DNA of 64,000 nt. Origin: Opisthocomus hoazin. Its lineage: Eukaryota > Chordata > Aves > Opisthocomiformes > Opisthocomidae. Numbering within the stretch: the first letter of the stretch is position 1; every line of letters begins with the position of its first letter. The position numbers and the translations under genes were made by a program. The stretch is from the NCBI RefSeq assembly GCF_030867145.1, contig NC_134454.1, positions 64,338,308-64,402,307 of the forward strand. Reading direction: 5' to 3'. Shown here one piece after another: positions 53,301-63,990 of this stretch. Below the pieces are notes generated by a model. The model saw nothing but the letters and a program-made list of their open reading frames with translations, did not search any database and was not told the DNA's origin.

Positions 53301-53520
53301 CCAGAACTCTGGCCAGACTCCAGAGGTTTGAGACATTAGAGAGCGGGTGGATTGATCTTGCATCAATTTGACGAGTAACCAAGAAATGTTGCTTGGCCCA
53401 GTTGCTTCATGGCTCAGAGCCCACTTGAAGATGAAAACAGTCTCTACAGTGATAATAAAGAAACAAAATCTGAGAAGAAAGGGTACTTACCACATACGCA
53501 GGCAATAAGTGTAAGGTTTT
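50335..53520. other. gene-free stretch
   Basis: AT-rich, with a TA-rich microsatellite at 51630-51670. No recognised gene or repeat family. Open frames here are short and featureless. Confidence 0.5.
51630..51670. repeat. imperfect (TA)n microsatellite
   Basis: About 40 bases of TATATA interrupted by single C and AG units. Confidence 0.85.
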
Positions 53521-53524
53521 GTTC

Positions 53525-54345
53525 ATCATAAAATCATTGAATAATTCATGCAGAAGGGGCCCTTTGGAGGTCAGCTGGTCATTCCTCACCACTACCATCA
53601 AAGCAGCGCCAACTTCAAATTAGATCCAACTTCAGGGTTAGATCACATCGCTCAAGGTCTTCTACAACCAAGGACTGAACCTCTCCAAGGAGAAGGATGC
53701 CATAGCCTCACAGTTCCCATATTTGACTAACCCCATAGTGTGATTTTTGTTTTCTTTCTTATATGTGTGCCTCTCATCCTCGTGCATCTCTGAGAAGAGT
53801 CTGCCTTGATCTTCTCCATGCCCTCACATTATGTAGCTGAAGATAGCAATTTCCCCTTTGTCTTTTCTTCTCCAGCATAAACTAACTCATTTCTTTAGCC
53901 TCCCCTTGTTTGCTCTCCTTCCCATGGTCATCTTCATGGCATTCCACTGGACTCACTCCAATTTGTCAATACTTTTTTTGTATAGAGAAGCCCAAAATGT
54001 GAGCTATGCTCCAGTGCTGAACAGAGGGGAATAAACACTTCCTCTAATGTGCTGGCTACATTCTTGCTCATATGGATCAACTTCTGGTTGGTCTTCTTCA
54101 TGAAGAGACCACACGGCAACTCTTCTTCTGTCTACTGTTCAGCAGGATGCCTAGATTTTTTTCCCCACAAAAATGCTTTCTGTCTGGTCATGTATTCCTG
54201 CATGAGGCTATTCCACCCCAAGTGCAGGACTTTGCCTTTGTTGAACTTCATGAAGTCTTTATTCACCCTGTTCTTCAGCCTGACAAGATCCCTCTGCCTG
54301 ACATCCCTACCCTCCAGTTGACCACCACTCCCTATCCCAGTTTGA
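53525..54345 (-). mobile_element. ancient, diverged CR1 LINE copy
   Basis: The plus strand follows the younger antisense copies in order, but with heavy divergence. It has AAAATCATTGAATAATTC then GGTCAGCTGGTC near 53530, TTCCACTGGACTCACTCCAA near 53942, a CTGAACAGAG segment near 54015, and AAGTGCAGGACTTTGCC with TTGTTGAACTTCATGAAG near 54220. These match in order the complement of CR1 ORF2 3' sequence seen at 59.6-60.5 kb. No coding frame survives. It sits just downstream of the ARSB stop codon. Confidence 0.6.
54258..54263 (-). terminator. candidate ARSB poly(A) signal (AATAAA) within old CR1
   Basis: The first AATAAA found on the minus strand after the ARSB stop codon is here, about 680 bases downstream, inside the ancient CR1. 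If used, the 3' UTR would span about 54235-54945. Human ARSB has a longer 3' UTR, so a more distal site is also possible. Confidence 0.3.
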
Positions 54346-54945
54346 TACGTTAACAGTGAACAAAGATTACGGATTTTGCTGTATTCTGGAAGGATTCCCT
54401 TTTTTTCATTCTGTGATATTTTGGTCTGTTTCTTTTTCTGAATGGAGGTGCACGTTAAAGGCAAAAATTATGCCAGTCAACTGTCATATTTTTTTCTATT
54501 ATTTACAGATGTGCAACAGCTTCCTATAGAATTTGTCTTCTGGCTAAACATGAAATCAAATGTCAGTCTACGCCACAAGATGATCCATTCTGGATGTCCC
54601 TGCTGCCATGATTCACTGCAGCTTTTTAAGAGAAGTAATCTCTTTGAAGGAGTGAGGCAATGTTTTGCCTTCTGCAATAAAAGCATATTCTCCACAAAGA
54701 ATATTCAAACAATAGAGTTATAATTTTATCGACATTTCACATACAATTTTTGGAAAGGAGAGTGGAAAAAGACTGAAATAAGATTCTCAACATATTTTAA
54801 GAGCAAGAAATACTGAATTAGTCAAGGAATGAGCTCACAATCAGCAATAGTTTAACAAACAAGGTAAAAAAATATGTGACCAGGACCCTGAGTCCATAAA
54901 CCAGACCCTGCTACGGGGATGTTTTGCAGGATGTAGTGCTGTGCA

Positions 54946-55211
54946 CTATGCCCAAGGACCCCAAGCCCCAGTTACTTCTGGATCACAGTGGGGATCCTCA
55001 TCAGGGTAGAACACAGGCACTGAACGTTTATGATAATACTGAAGCCGTGAGAGCAGTTTTTTCACCACATGAGGATATTTTTCAGATAAATCATTTTTCT
55101 CTTCAGGATCACGAACAATATCAAATAGCCAGACTCTCTTTGTTGGTGGGTCAGATGATTGAATCTTTGTCTCATTGAACAAAGATGGTGGAGGGAACCA
55201 ATGACTGCAGC
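54946..55211 (-). CDS. ARSB: arylsulfatase B, last coding exon (exon 8 equivalent)
   Basis: This encodes the C-terminus of arylsulfatase B (N-acetylgalactosamine-4-sulfatase). The lysosomal enzyme removes 4-sulfate from GalNAc residues of dermatan and chondroitin sulfate; its loss in humans causes mucopolysaccharidosis VI. The exon follows a TTTCTGTAG acceptor and starts with two bases that complete a Gly codon split from exon 7. It reads [45 protein letters not shown] and ends GAWGPWA before a TAG at 54948-54946. The coding length of 266 bases equals the human terminal coding exon. An NETK N-glycosylation sequon lies near the start. The catalytic Cys and metal ligands of sulfatases are encoded in upstream exons not seen here. 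ARSI and ARSJ are related but have few exons, so the intron here favours ARSB. Confidence 0.93.
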
Positions 55212-55774
55212 CTACAGAAACAGAAACAGACCAAGGATTAATTCTCAGATACGGACCAGCAGTGTGGAGATGCAGAGTTACACTGTAATCAAGAAATTCA
55301 CTAGGTCCCATGATCAGCCATTGGCTACTGACTGTTGCTGCATTCCTTAACGCTAGCCAAGCACCAAAGTCTCTCTAGTCCAGGTCTATTTATACAAGAG
55401 TCCTATTTACATAAAAAAAAGCTGTACCATTGGGATTCAAACTTCCACATGACCTAATTTCAAATCAAGTAATTTAATGAATTTTCTTCTTGGATTTGAT
55501 GATTCTTATGGTCCCTTCCAACTTGAGATATTCTATGATTCTATGACAGTTTTTCCACTACTGTGAAAGTAATTCATACACAAAATATTCACAAAATGAA
55601 AGAATATGTTGTTTGGATTTTAGAAGTGCCCATTCTAGATTTTTGCATGTGATCAAAAACCTGAGAATTTAGCAGAGTAACTAAAAGAAATTAAAATCTA
55701 CTGAACAGAATTAAGCTGTATTTGTGGTGGATGGGAGACATGACGCACCGTACAAAAAGGAGTTACTTCGTTAC
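55212..55774 (-). other. ARSB: ARSB intron 7
   Basis: A 563-base phase-1 intron with GTAACG donor (55774) and TTTCTGTAG acceptor (55212). It carries a small plus-strand CR1 tail. The donor sequence deviates from GTRAGT but is supported by the exact fit of the two coding parts. Confidence 0.85.
55493..55546 (+). mobile_element. CR1 3'-tail fragment in ARSB intron 7
   Basis: TGGATTTGATGATTCTTATG, GGTCCCTTCCAACTTGAG and ATTCTATGATTCTATGA match the CR1 3' end in the plus orientation. Only about 55 bases remain. Confidence 0.7.
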
Positions 55775-55903
55775 CTGGATATCCAGTTAGTAACTTCCAT
55801 TTTCCACGTCGAATTGCTGCATGCATGGATATATTGAAAAGTGTATCATCCCACAGAAAAGAATGGCTCTGTGGTAAAGATGTCCTGTTGTCAATGCCAA
55901 GAC
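55775..55903 (-). CDS. ARSB: arylsulfatase B, penultimate coding exon (exon 7 equivalent)
   Basis: Read on the minus strand, the exon follows a CATTAAG acceptor and encodes [20 protein letters not shown], then [17 protein letters not shown] and LLTGYPG, ending one base into the Gly codon completed by exon 8. The [15 protein letters not shown] block is the conserved part just before the C-terminal domain of ARSB. Human exon 7 is 123 bases and this one is 129, two codons longer, with the same phases at both ends. The extra residues fall in a variable loop. Two N-glycosylation sequons (NRT, NIS) are present. The exon lacks a Met and is too short for an open-frame search. Upstream exon 6 (71 bases in human) was not found in the window and may lie further right. 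Confidence 0.9.
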
Positions 55904-58900
55904 CTTAATGAAATAGTAAACTAAGTTAGGTACATTGCATATGTGTGAATTAACTTTCAGAATTCCGTTGGAAAACAAACCAAAATCATCCACTCACTTT
56001 TATGTACTGGATAAAGCATTTATTATATATAAGTGCAAAGATTTGTGCTATGATTCACGGGATGTGTTTAACTCTTAGAACTTGAACTGCACCACAAAAA
56101 GTTACCAGTGGAAAATGTCACACCAGAGTCTGGATAACTAGACTAATTTCATATACAGAAACCATGTGTATCTCATATACCTATATTAAGAATGTGCATA
56201 ATTGTAATTGCTGAATTTGCTTATACAAGTGCCTGTATCTTTTGCCAGATAGGAATACAGCATTGAAAGATCTCCTGAATCAGTGCACTACAGTTAATTC
56301 TCTTAGACCACTCCAGGGAGCAAGTCCCAGGTCCTGCCTTGTATCCACACACAGGGAGCTCTGACCCTCTGCGGACTGAGTAGGCTACATTCACACAGAT
56401 CATAGCTGGCCAGTGAGGTACTTCTATGGCATGACACAGTGTGAAGTATGTCTTCATGCTGTCTTTGGTAGAGAGAGTTGCATATGGCATGGCCCCATAC
56501 CTGGATACGGCAGAAAACTTTATAAAGAGTCAACTATGTGCAAATCCCCTCTCAAAAGAAAATGTGAAACTCCATATAGGAGGGACCTCAGAAAAAAAAT
56601 GAACATGCATACATACACCAGGGATGATCAGGAGACCAGTGCTTAACCAAAACCAGAATGAAGTCAGACAGACCCTGCAGGACCATCCAAACTAACTTGC
56701 ATATCAGCTTTCATAAACAAGATTTGAGCTTAAGAAATAAAATCTAAGAGTTTTACATTAATTGTATTGCTGACACCTGTTTACAAAAAGACTACCAGAA
56801 GGCAACTTTACAATCAGACCAGAAATAAGACATCAGGAGGTAGTAACCAACGTTGATATTCTAGCATCTTTCAAGAGATGAAGTTCAATGAGTTTGGGGA
56901 ATTTGAAGGACTCAGCTGAGAGATTTTTGCCATAGAAACGAAGAGAGAATCCATGAGAAGTACAATGATCATCTGAGATCAACTACTGGAAGCAGAACTA
57001 GAGGTTTCTAAAATCAGTAAATTCTGTACATCATATGAGGCAAATATACATCTGATCGAAGAGAGCAACAGAAAGTTTGGAAAAGAAACGCTGGGACACT
57101 ACTTCTATATTTTTTATGAAGGTCCTGCTAAATTTCTGTTTTATTACCGGGCTTCACACTTTGAATCAGTTTTTCTTCATTAAGCACTTTCTGTGCATAC
57201 CCTTGTTCCCTGTTTACATCAGGCTTGTATAATGTTCCAAGATGAATATGTCTATAAAAGGAGGCTGCTTGTTTAGAACATGCATACACAGACTGGGGAG
57301 GACTCAACTTATCTTAGATCGTGAAGCACTGAAGCTGATGGTAAAAAAACCCCAAACTCCTACAAAAAAAGGAAAATTTCAGAAATACCTCCAGAAGAAT
57401 CTCTTCTGGAAGATAAATCCACACACACCCATCTGATGTCCGTAGCAGATACTAAATAGATTAAAGATTATTATTGCTTACTTTCCAACATCATTATGTT
57501 ATGTATTATTCTGTCATTCTGTTTGCTACTGGGAATACTCATCTTTGACATTTACTTTCTTAAAAAAGCATAATGAAAGACATTCAGTAGACAGAAAACA
57601 CAACCATGTTTTTCAAACATTATGTCTCAAAATTACAACATTAAGGCTTGGTCTAAAGGAAAAATTACAAGAGTCTGCATTTCTGATTTTAAGGTATAGC
57701 ATGGAGAATATGCTTCTGGTTGCTGAGCTATGGTATGTGAACCCATATTATTACACAAGATATATTATTTAAAATACTTCAAATAAACAGTACAAAAGAT
57801 TATATTTTTAGATACACTTTGCAAAATACTTAAAACAAGATACAAGGAGATAAAATTATTTTAAAAACCACTTCTTTGGTCCAGGTAACAAAACCAAACT
57901 CCTAAACTAAGAAATGCTTTTACCAGAGCTTGTAGTTGTTAAAGTTGTTTGGTGGAATATTGTCTTACAGCAAAGTTTCTTGAAGAGAAAAAGATAAATT
58001 CCCGTATGTTGAGCTATTATAAACAGAGCTCTATCAGTCATGTTAACTCGCCTTTGCAAGCACTTGTCTTGTGCCAAAGAAATGTACTGCCTGTTATTCA
58101 GGCAAGTGCATTGCTTCCCAATCAGTACAGGTGAACCTTTATCAGACATACCAGCTATAGAAAACAGACTGATGCTTGTCTGAGTGCTCTCTACATAGGA
58201 TATTTATAGGTCTGCCAGTTCATTACATTATATAAGCACCAAATACAGAACTAAGAGAAATAGAACTATTGCTTGAGTTCTCTTCTGCCCACCACCTGAC
58301 TCTCACCTTAAGCCAGGATATTCCTCCTCCTGTGTTTGCCTGACTTTCTCCTCTTCAGCCCAGCTGTGAAGATTCTACCTCTGTCTTCATTCTTCAGCTT
58401 CTGATAGTGCAGGTGAAATGCAAAATGCCTGTCAGTCTTCTCCCCCACCATATGAATTTTACAGGATTCTGTTTTCCAATTTGTCAGTCACACTATTTTT
58501 GTTTCATTTGCAAGGTAAAATGATCATTCTCATAGCATCTAAGCAGTTTTTCTCAGCATCTCTTCTAGATTGTTGGGGGCAGGGGTGTGTGTGTGTGCGT
58601 GTGTTCTTTTTTTCCAGCATGGTTGACTAGGCAGTAAGAACGGCTCTATGGACTAATTCAGCAGTCAGAGGACAGATGCCTTTTATGGATCTGTCTAATC
58701 AAGTCTGCCTTCACATGGTCGCATATTCTCCTTATACACTTTTACCAAAAAAATGTGATCCTTTTGTTTGTGCTAGACTTTTTATTTTTCTGCCATTTGA
58801 TAACTAGTGTATCAGTGGCTAACGAAATATTAAAGCTTTGGTTCTACCTTAAGACAAAAAATCCCATAGCCATTGCCACAAATTTTCTTATTTTCAAACA

Positions 58901-59630
58901 GAAGCTATAGTTTCCTGAAGCTCAGCTTCGGAGCCTCGCCAGCTGCCAGATTTCAAGTACTCTCTTGGGAAATGATACAACTTTCATTAGTTAAGAAAGC
59001 TGTGAAATTTCATTGCTATATTTATTTTTAAACATTTAATGCTAGAACAAATTGATCTAAATATTTTAGTGTTTTGTTTGGAGTTGCAGGTCACCAAAAC
59101 GTATTCAAATAGCTTTTATCTCTCTATAGAGAAAACAAGTCCTTCAGAAAATGTTGCCCTTGGTAAGTGACTAGGAGTACATATCATGTTTCAAAACCAT
59201 CCTTAGTCTTAACAGTCTGAAAACCAGTTTCAGGATCAGATTTTCAAAGGAATTGAGGTGGCCAGCTCCTGCTACCCACAAAAGCAACAGATGATCGAAA
59301 TGCTTTAAATGCCTGACCTTTCACCACCTTATGAAAACTTCAGCTTAATCCTTTTATCTCCATTATCATACATTGTCTCTATAAACAGATATATATTCCA
59401 AATTAGGATGCAAAAGCCTAAATATTTTTCAGTAGCTAATTCGTGTCTTAAAGAGACCTGATTTTTCAGAAGGCCAATGTAATAAATTCTGAAAATCTAT
59501 GCAAAATGCTCAGAAAGCATCAGTCAAAATGTTAGCTGCATTTGCAAAAACAATTGCTATGTTGATAATCTAAACATTCCACAGCATACTCTTCATGCAG
59601 AACATTGAAAAATTTACTGCTGGCCAAGTA
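55904..59630. other. ARSB intronic sequence
   Basis: Intron DNA upstream of exon 7, AT-rich, with a (GT)n microsatellite at 58584-58604. No further ARSB exon was recognised, though a 71-base exon could be missed by eye. No other repeat family recognised. Confidence 0.55.
58584..58604 (+). repeat. (GT)n microsatellite
   Basis: About ten GT units with one C interruption. Confidence 0.85.
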
Positions 59631-59719
59631 TCACAGAATCACAGAATCACAGAATGGTAGGGGTTGGAAGGGACCTCTGTGGGTCATCTTGTCCAACCCC
59701 CCTGCCAAAGCAGGGTCAC

Positions 59720-60186
59720 CTACAGTAGGCTGCACAGGACCTTGTCCAGGCGGGTCTTGAATATCTCCAGAGAAGGAGACTCCACAGCCTCTCTGGGCAG
59801 CCTGTTCCAGTGCTCTGTCACCCTCAGAGGGAAGAAGTTCTTCCTCATGTTCAGACGGAACTTCCTGTGCTTCAGTTTGTGCCCATTGCCCCTTGTCCTG
59901 TCACTGGGCACCACTGAAAAGAGCTTGGCCCCATCCTCCTGACACCCACCCTTCAGATATTTGCAAGCATTTATAAGGTCCCATCGCAGCCTTCTCTTCT
60001 TCAGGCTGAACAAACCCAGCTCCCTCAGCCTCTCCTCATAGGAGAGATGTTCCAGTCCCCCCACCATCCTTGTAGCCCTCCACTGGACTCTCTCCAGTAG
60101 CTCTTCACCTTTCTTGAACTGGGGAGCCCAGAACTGGACACAGTACTCCAGATGAGGCCTCACTAGGGCAGTGTAGAGGGGCAAGG
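59720..60186 (-). pseudogene. CR1 ORF2 C-terminal region
   Basis: The C-terminal part of ORF2, shifted by one base from the RT frame. It includes [59 protein letters not shown] and [10 protein letters not shown] and ends at the natural stop. The open frame extends right to 60265, but sequence beyond about 60186 in this frame is not CR1 protein. The same region in the copy at 32.3 kb is closely similar. Confidence 0.85.
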
Positions 60187-61840
60187 AGAACCTCCCTCGG
60201 CCTGCTGGCCACACTCCTCTTGATGCACCCCAAGATCCCATTGGACTTCTTGGCAGCCAGGGCACACTGCTGGCTCATGATTAACCTGTCGTCCACTAGG
60301 ACACTCAGGTCCCACTCTGCAGAGCTGCTCTCCAGCAAGTCCGCTCCAAGCCTGTACTGATGCATGGGGTTGTTCCTCCCCAGGTGCAGGACCCTGCACT
60401 TGCCCTCGTTGAACCTCATCAGGTTCCTCTCTGCCCAACTCTCCAGCCTGTACAGGTCACGCTGAATGGCAGCACAGCCTTCTGGTGTATCCACCACTCC
60501 TTCCAGTTTGGTGTCATCACCAAAATTGCTGAGGGTACACTCTAACTCTTCATCCACATCGTTGATGAAGAAGTTGAACAAGGCTGGGCCCAGTACTGAC
60601 CCCTGGGGGACCCCACTAGTTACTGGCTTCCAACTAGACTCAGCGCTGCTGACGACAACCCTCTGAGTTCTGCCATTCAGCCAGTTCTCAATCCATCTCA
60701 CCGACCACTCATCCAGCCCACACTTCCTGAGCTTCCCCAGGACGATATTATGGGAGACTGTGTCGAAAGCCTTGCTGAAGTCTAGGTAGACAACATCCAC
60801 AGCTCTCCCTTCATCTACCCAGCCAGTCATGTCATCAGAGAAAGCTATCAGATTGGTCAGGCATGATTTCCCCTTAGTGAATCCATGCTGACTACTCCCG
60901 ATAACCTTCTTTTCCTCCACTTGCTTGTTGATGACCTCCAGGATAAGCTGCTCCATCACCTTTCCCAGGATGGAGGTGAGGCTGACCAGCCTGTAGTTCC
61001 CTGGGTCCTCCTTCTTGCCCTTTTTGAAGATTGGAGTGACATTCGCCTTTCTCCAGTCCTCGGGCACCTCTCCTGTCCTCCAGGACCTCACAATGATGAT
61101 GGAGAGTGGCTCAGCCATGACATCCGCCAGCTCCCTCAGCACTCGTGGGTGCATTCCATCGGGGCCCATGGATTTGTGGACGTCCAGATTGCTTAAGTGA
61201 TCCCTCACAGAGTCCTCCTTGACCAAGGGAAAGTCATCCTCTCTGTGGGCCTCCTCTCTTACCTCCGGGGCCTGGGATTCATGAGGGTCTGCCTTGGCAC
61301 TGAAGACTGAAGCAAAGAAGGCATTCAGTAGCTCTGCCTTCTCTGCATCCTCCGTCACCAGGACACCCGCCTCATTCAGCAGCGGCCCCACATTGTCCCT
61401 AGCCTTCCTTTTGCTGCTGATGAACTTGAAGAAGCCCTTCTTGTTGTTTTTGACATCTCTTGCCAGCTTGAATTCCAGGTGGGCCTTGACCTTCCTCGTC
61501 GCATCCCTGCACGCTCTGACCACATTCCTGTATTCTTCCCAAGTGACCTGCCCCTCTTTCCACATTCCATGGACCCTTCTCTTCCACCTGATCTCCACTA
61601 GAAGCTCCTTGTTCAACCATGTGGGTCTCCTGCCTCCTTTGCTCGATTTCTTTCTCAGGGGGATGCACCGCTCCTGAGCATGGAGGAAGTGACATTTAAA
61701 GAGTGACCAGCACTCTTGGACCCCCCTGCCTTCGAGAGCCCTGGCCCACGGGATTCCTCCCAGTAGCTCCTTGAAGAGGCCAAAGTTAGCCCTCCTGAGG
61801 TCCAAGGTTTTGATCCTGCTTATCGCCCTCTTCCTCCATG
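60178..61840 (-). pseudogene. CR1 ORF2 reverse transcriptase domain
   Basis: The reverse transcriptase of a non-LTR retrotransposon, which would copy element RNA onto nicked target DNA. The open frame (61805-60105) starts without a real Met after a frameshift near 61820-61850. RT boxes are clear: [31 protein letters not shown], the first catalytic Asp in [25 protein letters not shown], and FGDDTKL near residue 430 holding the Asp pair. The usual residue before the pair in CR1 is Ala (FADD), so Gly here is a change that may reduce activity. The frame ends at VLGSPVQER because of the second frameshift near 60178-60186. Confidence 0.9.
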
Positions 61841-62527
61841 CAGGATCCTGAAGTCAACCGTTTCATGGTCACTGCAGCCGAGTCTACAGGTAGGAACCTT
61901 CACATCGTCCACCAGTCCCTCCTTGTTTGTTAATACAAGGTCCAGCAGAGCACCTTTCCTTGTTGGTTCCTCCACCACTTGCATCAGAAAGTTATCATCG
62001 ATGCTCTGTAGGAACCTCCTGGATTGCGCCTGCCTGGCTCTATGGTCTTCCCAGCTGATGTCAGGGTGGTTGAAGTCCCCCATGAGAACCAGGGCCTGTG
62101 ACTGTGAGGCTGCTTGCAGCTGCCTGTAGAAGGCCTCATCAATTTCCTCCTCCTGGTCAGGTGGCCTGTAGTACACACCCACTGTAATGTCACCTGTGTG
62201 AGCCTGTCCCTTAATTCTAACCCACAAGCTCTCAACTCATTCCTCATTTGCCCCTAGGCAAAGCTCAATGCATTCCAGTTGCTCCCTCACATATAGAACA
62301 ACTCGACCACCTCTCCTTGTTGGCCTGTCTTTCCTAAAGAGTCTGTAGCCATCCATGACAGCATGCCAGTCATGCGAGTTGTCCCACCACGTTTCTGTGA
62401 TGGCGATCAAGTCGTAGCCATCCTGCTGTGCAATGGCTTCCAGCTCCTCCTGTTTATTGCCCATGCTACGTGCGTTGGTATAGACACACTTGATCTGGGC
62501 TGTCAGTCTCACCCCTGACCCTGGCAC
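61820..62527 (-). pseudogene. CR1 ORF2 endonuclease domain, split by a TGA
   Basis: The N-terminal apurinic/apyrimidinic-type endonuclease that would nick target DNA. The first half (62527-62237) has TNARSMGNKQEELEAI and the catalytic Glu in ITETWWD. A TGA follows at 62239-62237, and the same frame continues to 61820 with GVYYRPPDQ, MGDFNHPDISW, LLDLVLTN and CSDHETVDF. All metal-binding and catalytic motifs remain. The TGA is consistent with a CpG transition in a CGA codon, though that is inferred. The frame then runs into a stop (61822-61820) because of the frameshift into the RT frame. Confidence 0.9.
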
Positions 62528-62583
62528 ACCAAGCCTGGGCTCGTCCCTAGTGAGCTGGGCGATGTCCCCTTCCCCCTTCGAAC

Positions 62584-63171
62584 CTAGTTTAAAGCCCTCT
62601 CAATGAGCCCCGCCAGCTCGTGGCCAAGAATCCTTTTTCCCCTTTGAGACAGCTGCGATCCACCTGTCGCCAGCAGGCCCGGTGCTGTGTACACCTCCCC
62701 ATGATCAAAGAAGCCAAAATTTGACTGATGGCACCAGTCCCTGAGCCACCTGTTAACCAGGTGAGTTTTCCTGCCCCTTTCAGTGCTGTTCCCTGCCACT
62801 GATGGGATGGAGGAAAACACCACCTGCGCCCCTGATCCCTCAACCAGTCGCCCCAGTGCCCTGAAGTCCCTTTTGATGGCCTTGGGACTTCTCTCTGCGA
62901 TCTTGTCCCCGCCAACCTGCATTACCAAGAGGGGGTAGTAATCAGAAGGCTGCACCAGACCAGGGAGTTTCTTCGCAACATCCCTAACCCGGGCCCCAGG
63001 GAGGCAGCAGACTTCCCTGTGGGATGGGTCCGGTCGGCAGATCGGGCCCTCTGTTCCCCTCAGAAGGGAATCACCTATGACAATGACCCTCCTTTTTTTC
63101 TTAGCTGAGGCAGTTGTAATACATGGGGCAAAATCTAAAGTAACATCCTGAATTGTGACCAGAAAATACAC
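62584..63171 (-). pseudogene. CR1 ORF1, C-terminal esterase-like domain
   Basis: The C-terminal part of CR1 ORF1 protein, an SGNH-hydrolase-like esterase domain that follows an N-terminal nucleic-acid-binding region missing here. The nucleophile block IVIGDSLLRGTE is intact, and RALGRLVEGSGAQVVFSS, WLRDWCH and LAGLIERALN are all recognisable. Two catalytic blocks look changed. The GGND-type block reads VGGDKIA, and the final Asp-x-x-His block reads TGGSQLSQRG, with neither Asp nor His. The encoded esterase would probably be inactive. The first roughly 20 codons may be host sequence before the truncation point. It lies upstream of ORF2 with a 56-base gap. Confidence 0.8.
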
Positions 63172-63439
63172 AGGTCTTTTCTAAAAAAGTGAACAATTTT
63201 CCAATGCATTAAGCCTTGCTAGTGCACAAGCATAAGTACTACAAAAGGGAAAGTAATGAACATGGGGGAGGGAAAACCACAAATTCTAACTCTGCGTACA
63301 CAAAAGAACGTGATCTGAACAAGCTATTGCTGTTTAGGAAAGAGTTTGTGAAGTTACAATAAACAGATAAAGTGCAGCAGTCAAAACAAGCAAAACCAGT
63401 ATTAGAAATGGCAAAGAACGGCACACTATGCCACCATCT
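63171..63439. other. spacer between two CR1 copies
   Basis: AT-rich ARSB intron sequence between two LINE copies. Nothing recognised. Confidence 0.5.
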
Positions 63440-63990
63440 AGGTCCTTGTTGTGTCTCACACAGGATACTGTGCAGTTTTGGTTAAACACTACATATCAGA
63501 TAGATACAGAAAAACCAGAAGAGGTTGAGAGAGATGTGACAAGGAATATTAAAGCTATGGAACAGCTTCTGTGTGGAGAATGACTAAATAAAGAGGACTC
63601 TTCATCCTCAAATATGGACAACTGATGAGAGACAGGACAGATGTCTATGAAATTGTGTGAGCATGACAAGCTGAATAAGGAACAACTAGTCGTTCCAAAT
63701 AGGAACATCAAATAAATTATGAAGCATTATGAAGCATTCAAAATAACCAATAGGATACTCTTCCTTATCATAAGCCCAACTCAAGCGTGGAATTCCTTTC
63801 CACAGGATGTTGCAGATGCCAGGAATTTACTCCGGTTGAGTGACAAAAAGGGTTCACAAAGTGTAAGAATAATCCATTAAGGATTCTTAAATACAAAATC
63901 ACAAACCAAATATCAGGAGCTTCATGAGCTGCAGGTTGGAGGGCCGAGGCACACAAGAGAAGTTATTTACTTGATTGCTGGCCTACCTGC
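63440..63990 (+). mobile_element. ancient CR1/L3-type LINE 3' region
   Basis: The plus strand follows the old CR1/L3 3' pattern: ATACTGTGCAGTTTTGGTT, then a segment ending AGAGGACTCTTCATCCT, then GACAAGCTGAATAAGGAACA, and finally GTGGAATTCCTTTCCACAGG with ATGTTGCAGATGCCAGG. No frame is open for long. It lies head to head with the long CR1 to its left. The right end probably runs close to or past the window edge. Confidence 0.6.

Larger units (their letters stand above)
59631..63170 (-). mobile_element. long CR1 LINE, 5'-truncated within ORF1, antisense to the window and sense to ARSB
   Basis: A 3.5 kb CR1 element, the most complete in the window (full length is about 4.5 kb). The plus strand begins with three TCACAGAA-type tail octamers at 59631. 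Read on the minus strand it has part of ORF1 (esterase-like), then ORF2 with apurinic-endonuclease-like domain, reverse transcriptase and the C-terminal region, and the tail. ORF2 carries one in-frame TGA (62239-62237) and two frameshifts (near 61820-61850 and 60178-60186). The left part of ORF1 is missing, and the exact 5' border lies between about 63110 and 63170. It sits in a presumed ARSB intron in the same orientation as the gene. Confidence 0.93.

Noticed and set aside
60360..61677. Plus-strand frames across the long CR1
   Set aside because: They are shadows of the antisense CR1 ORF2.
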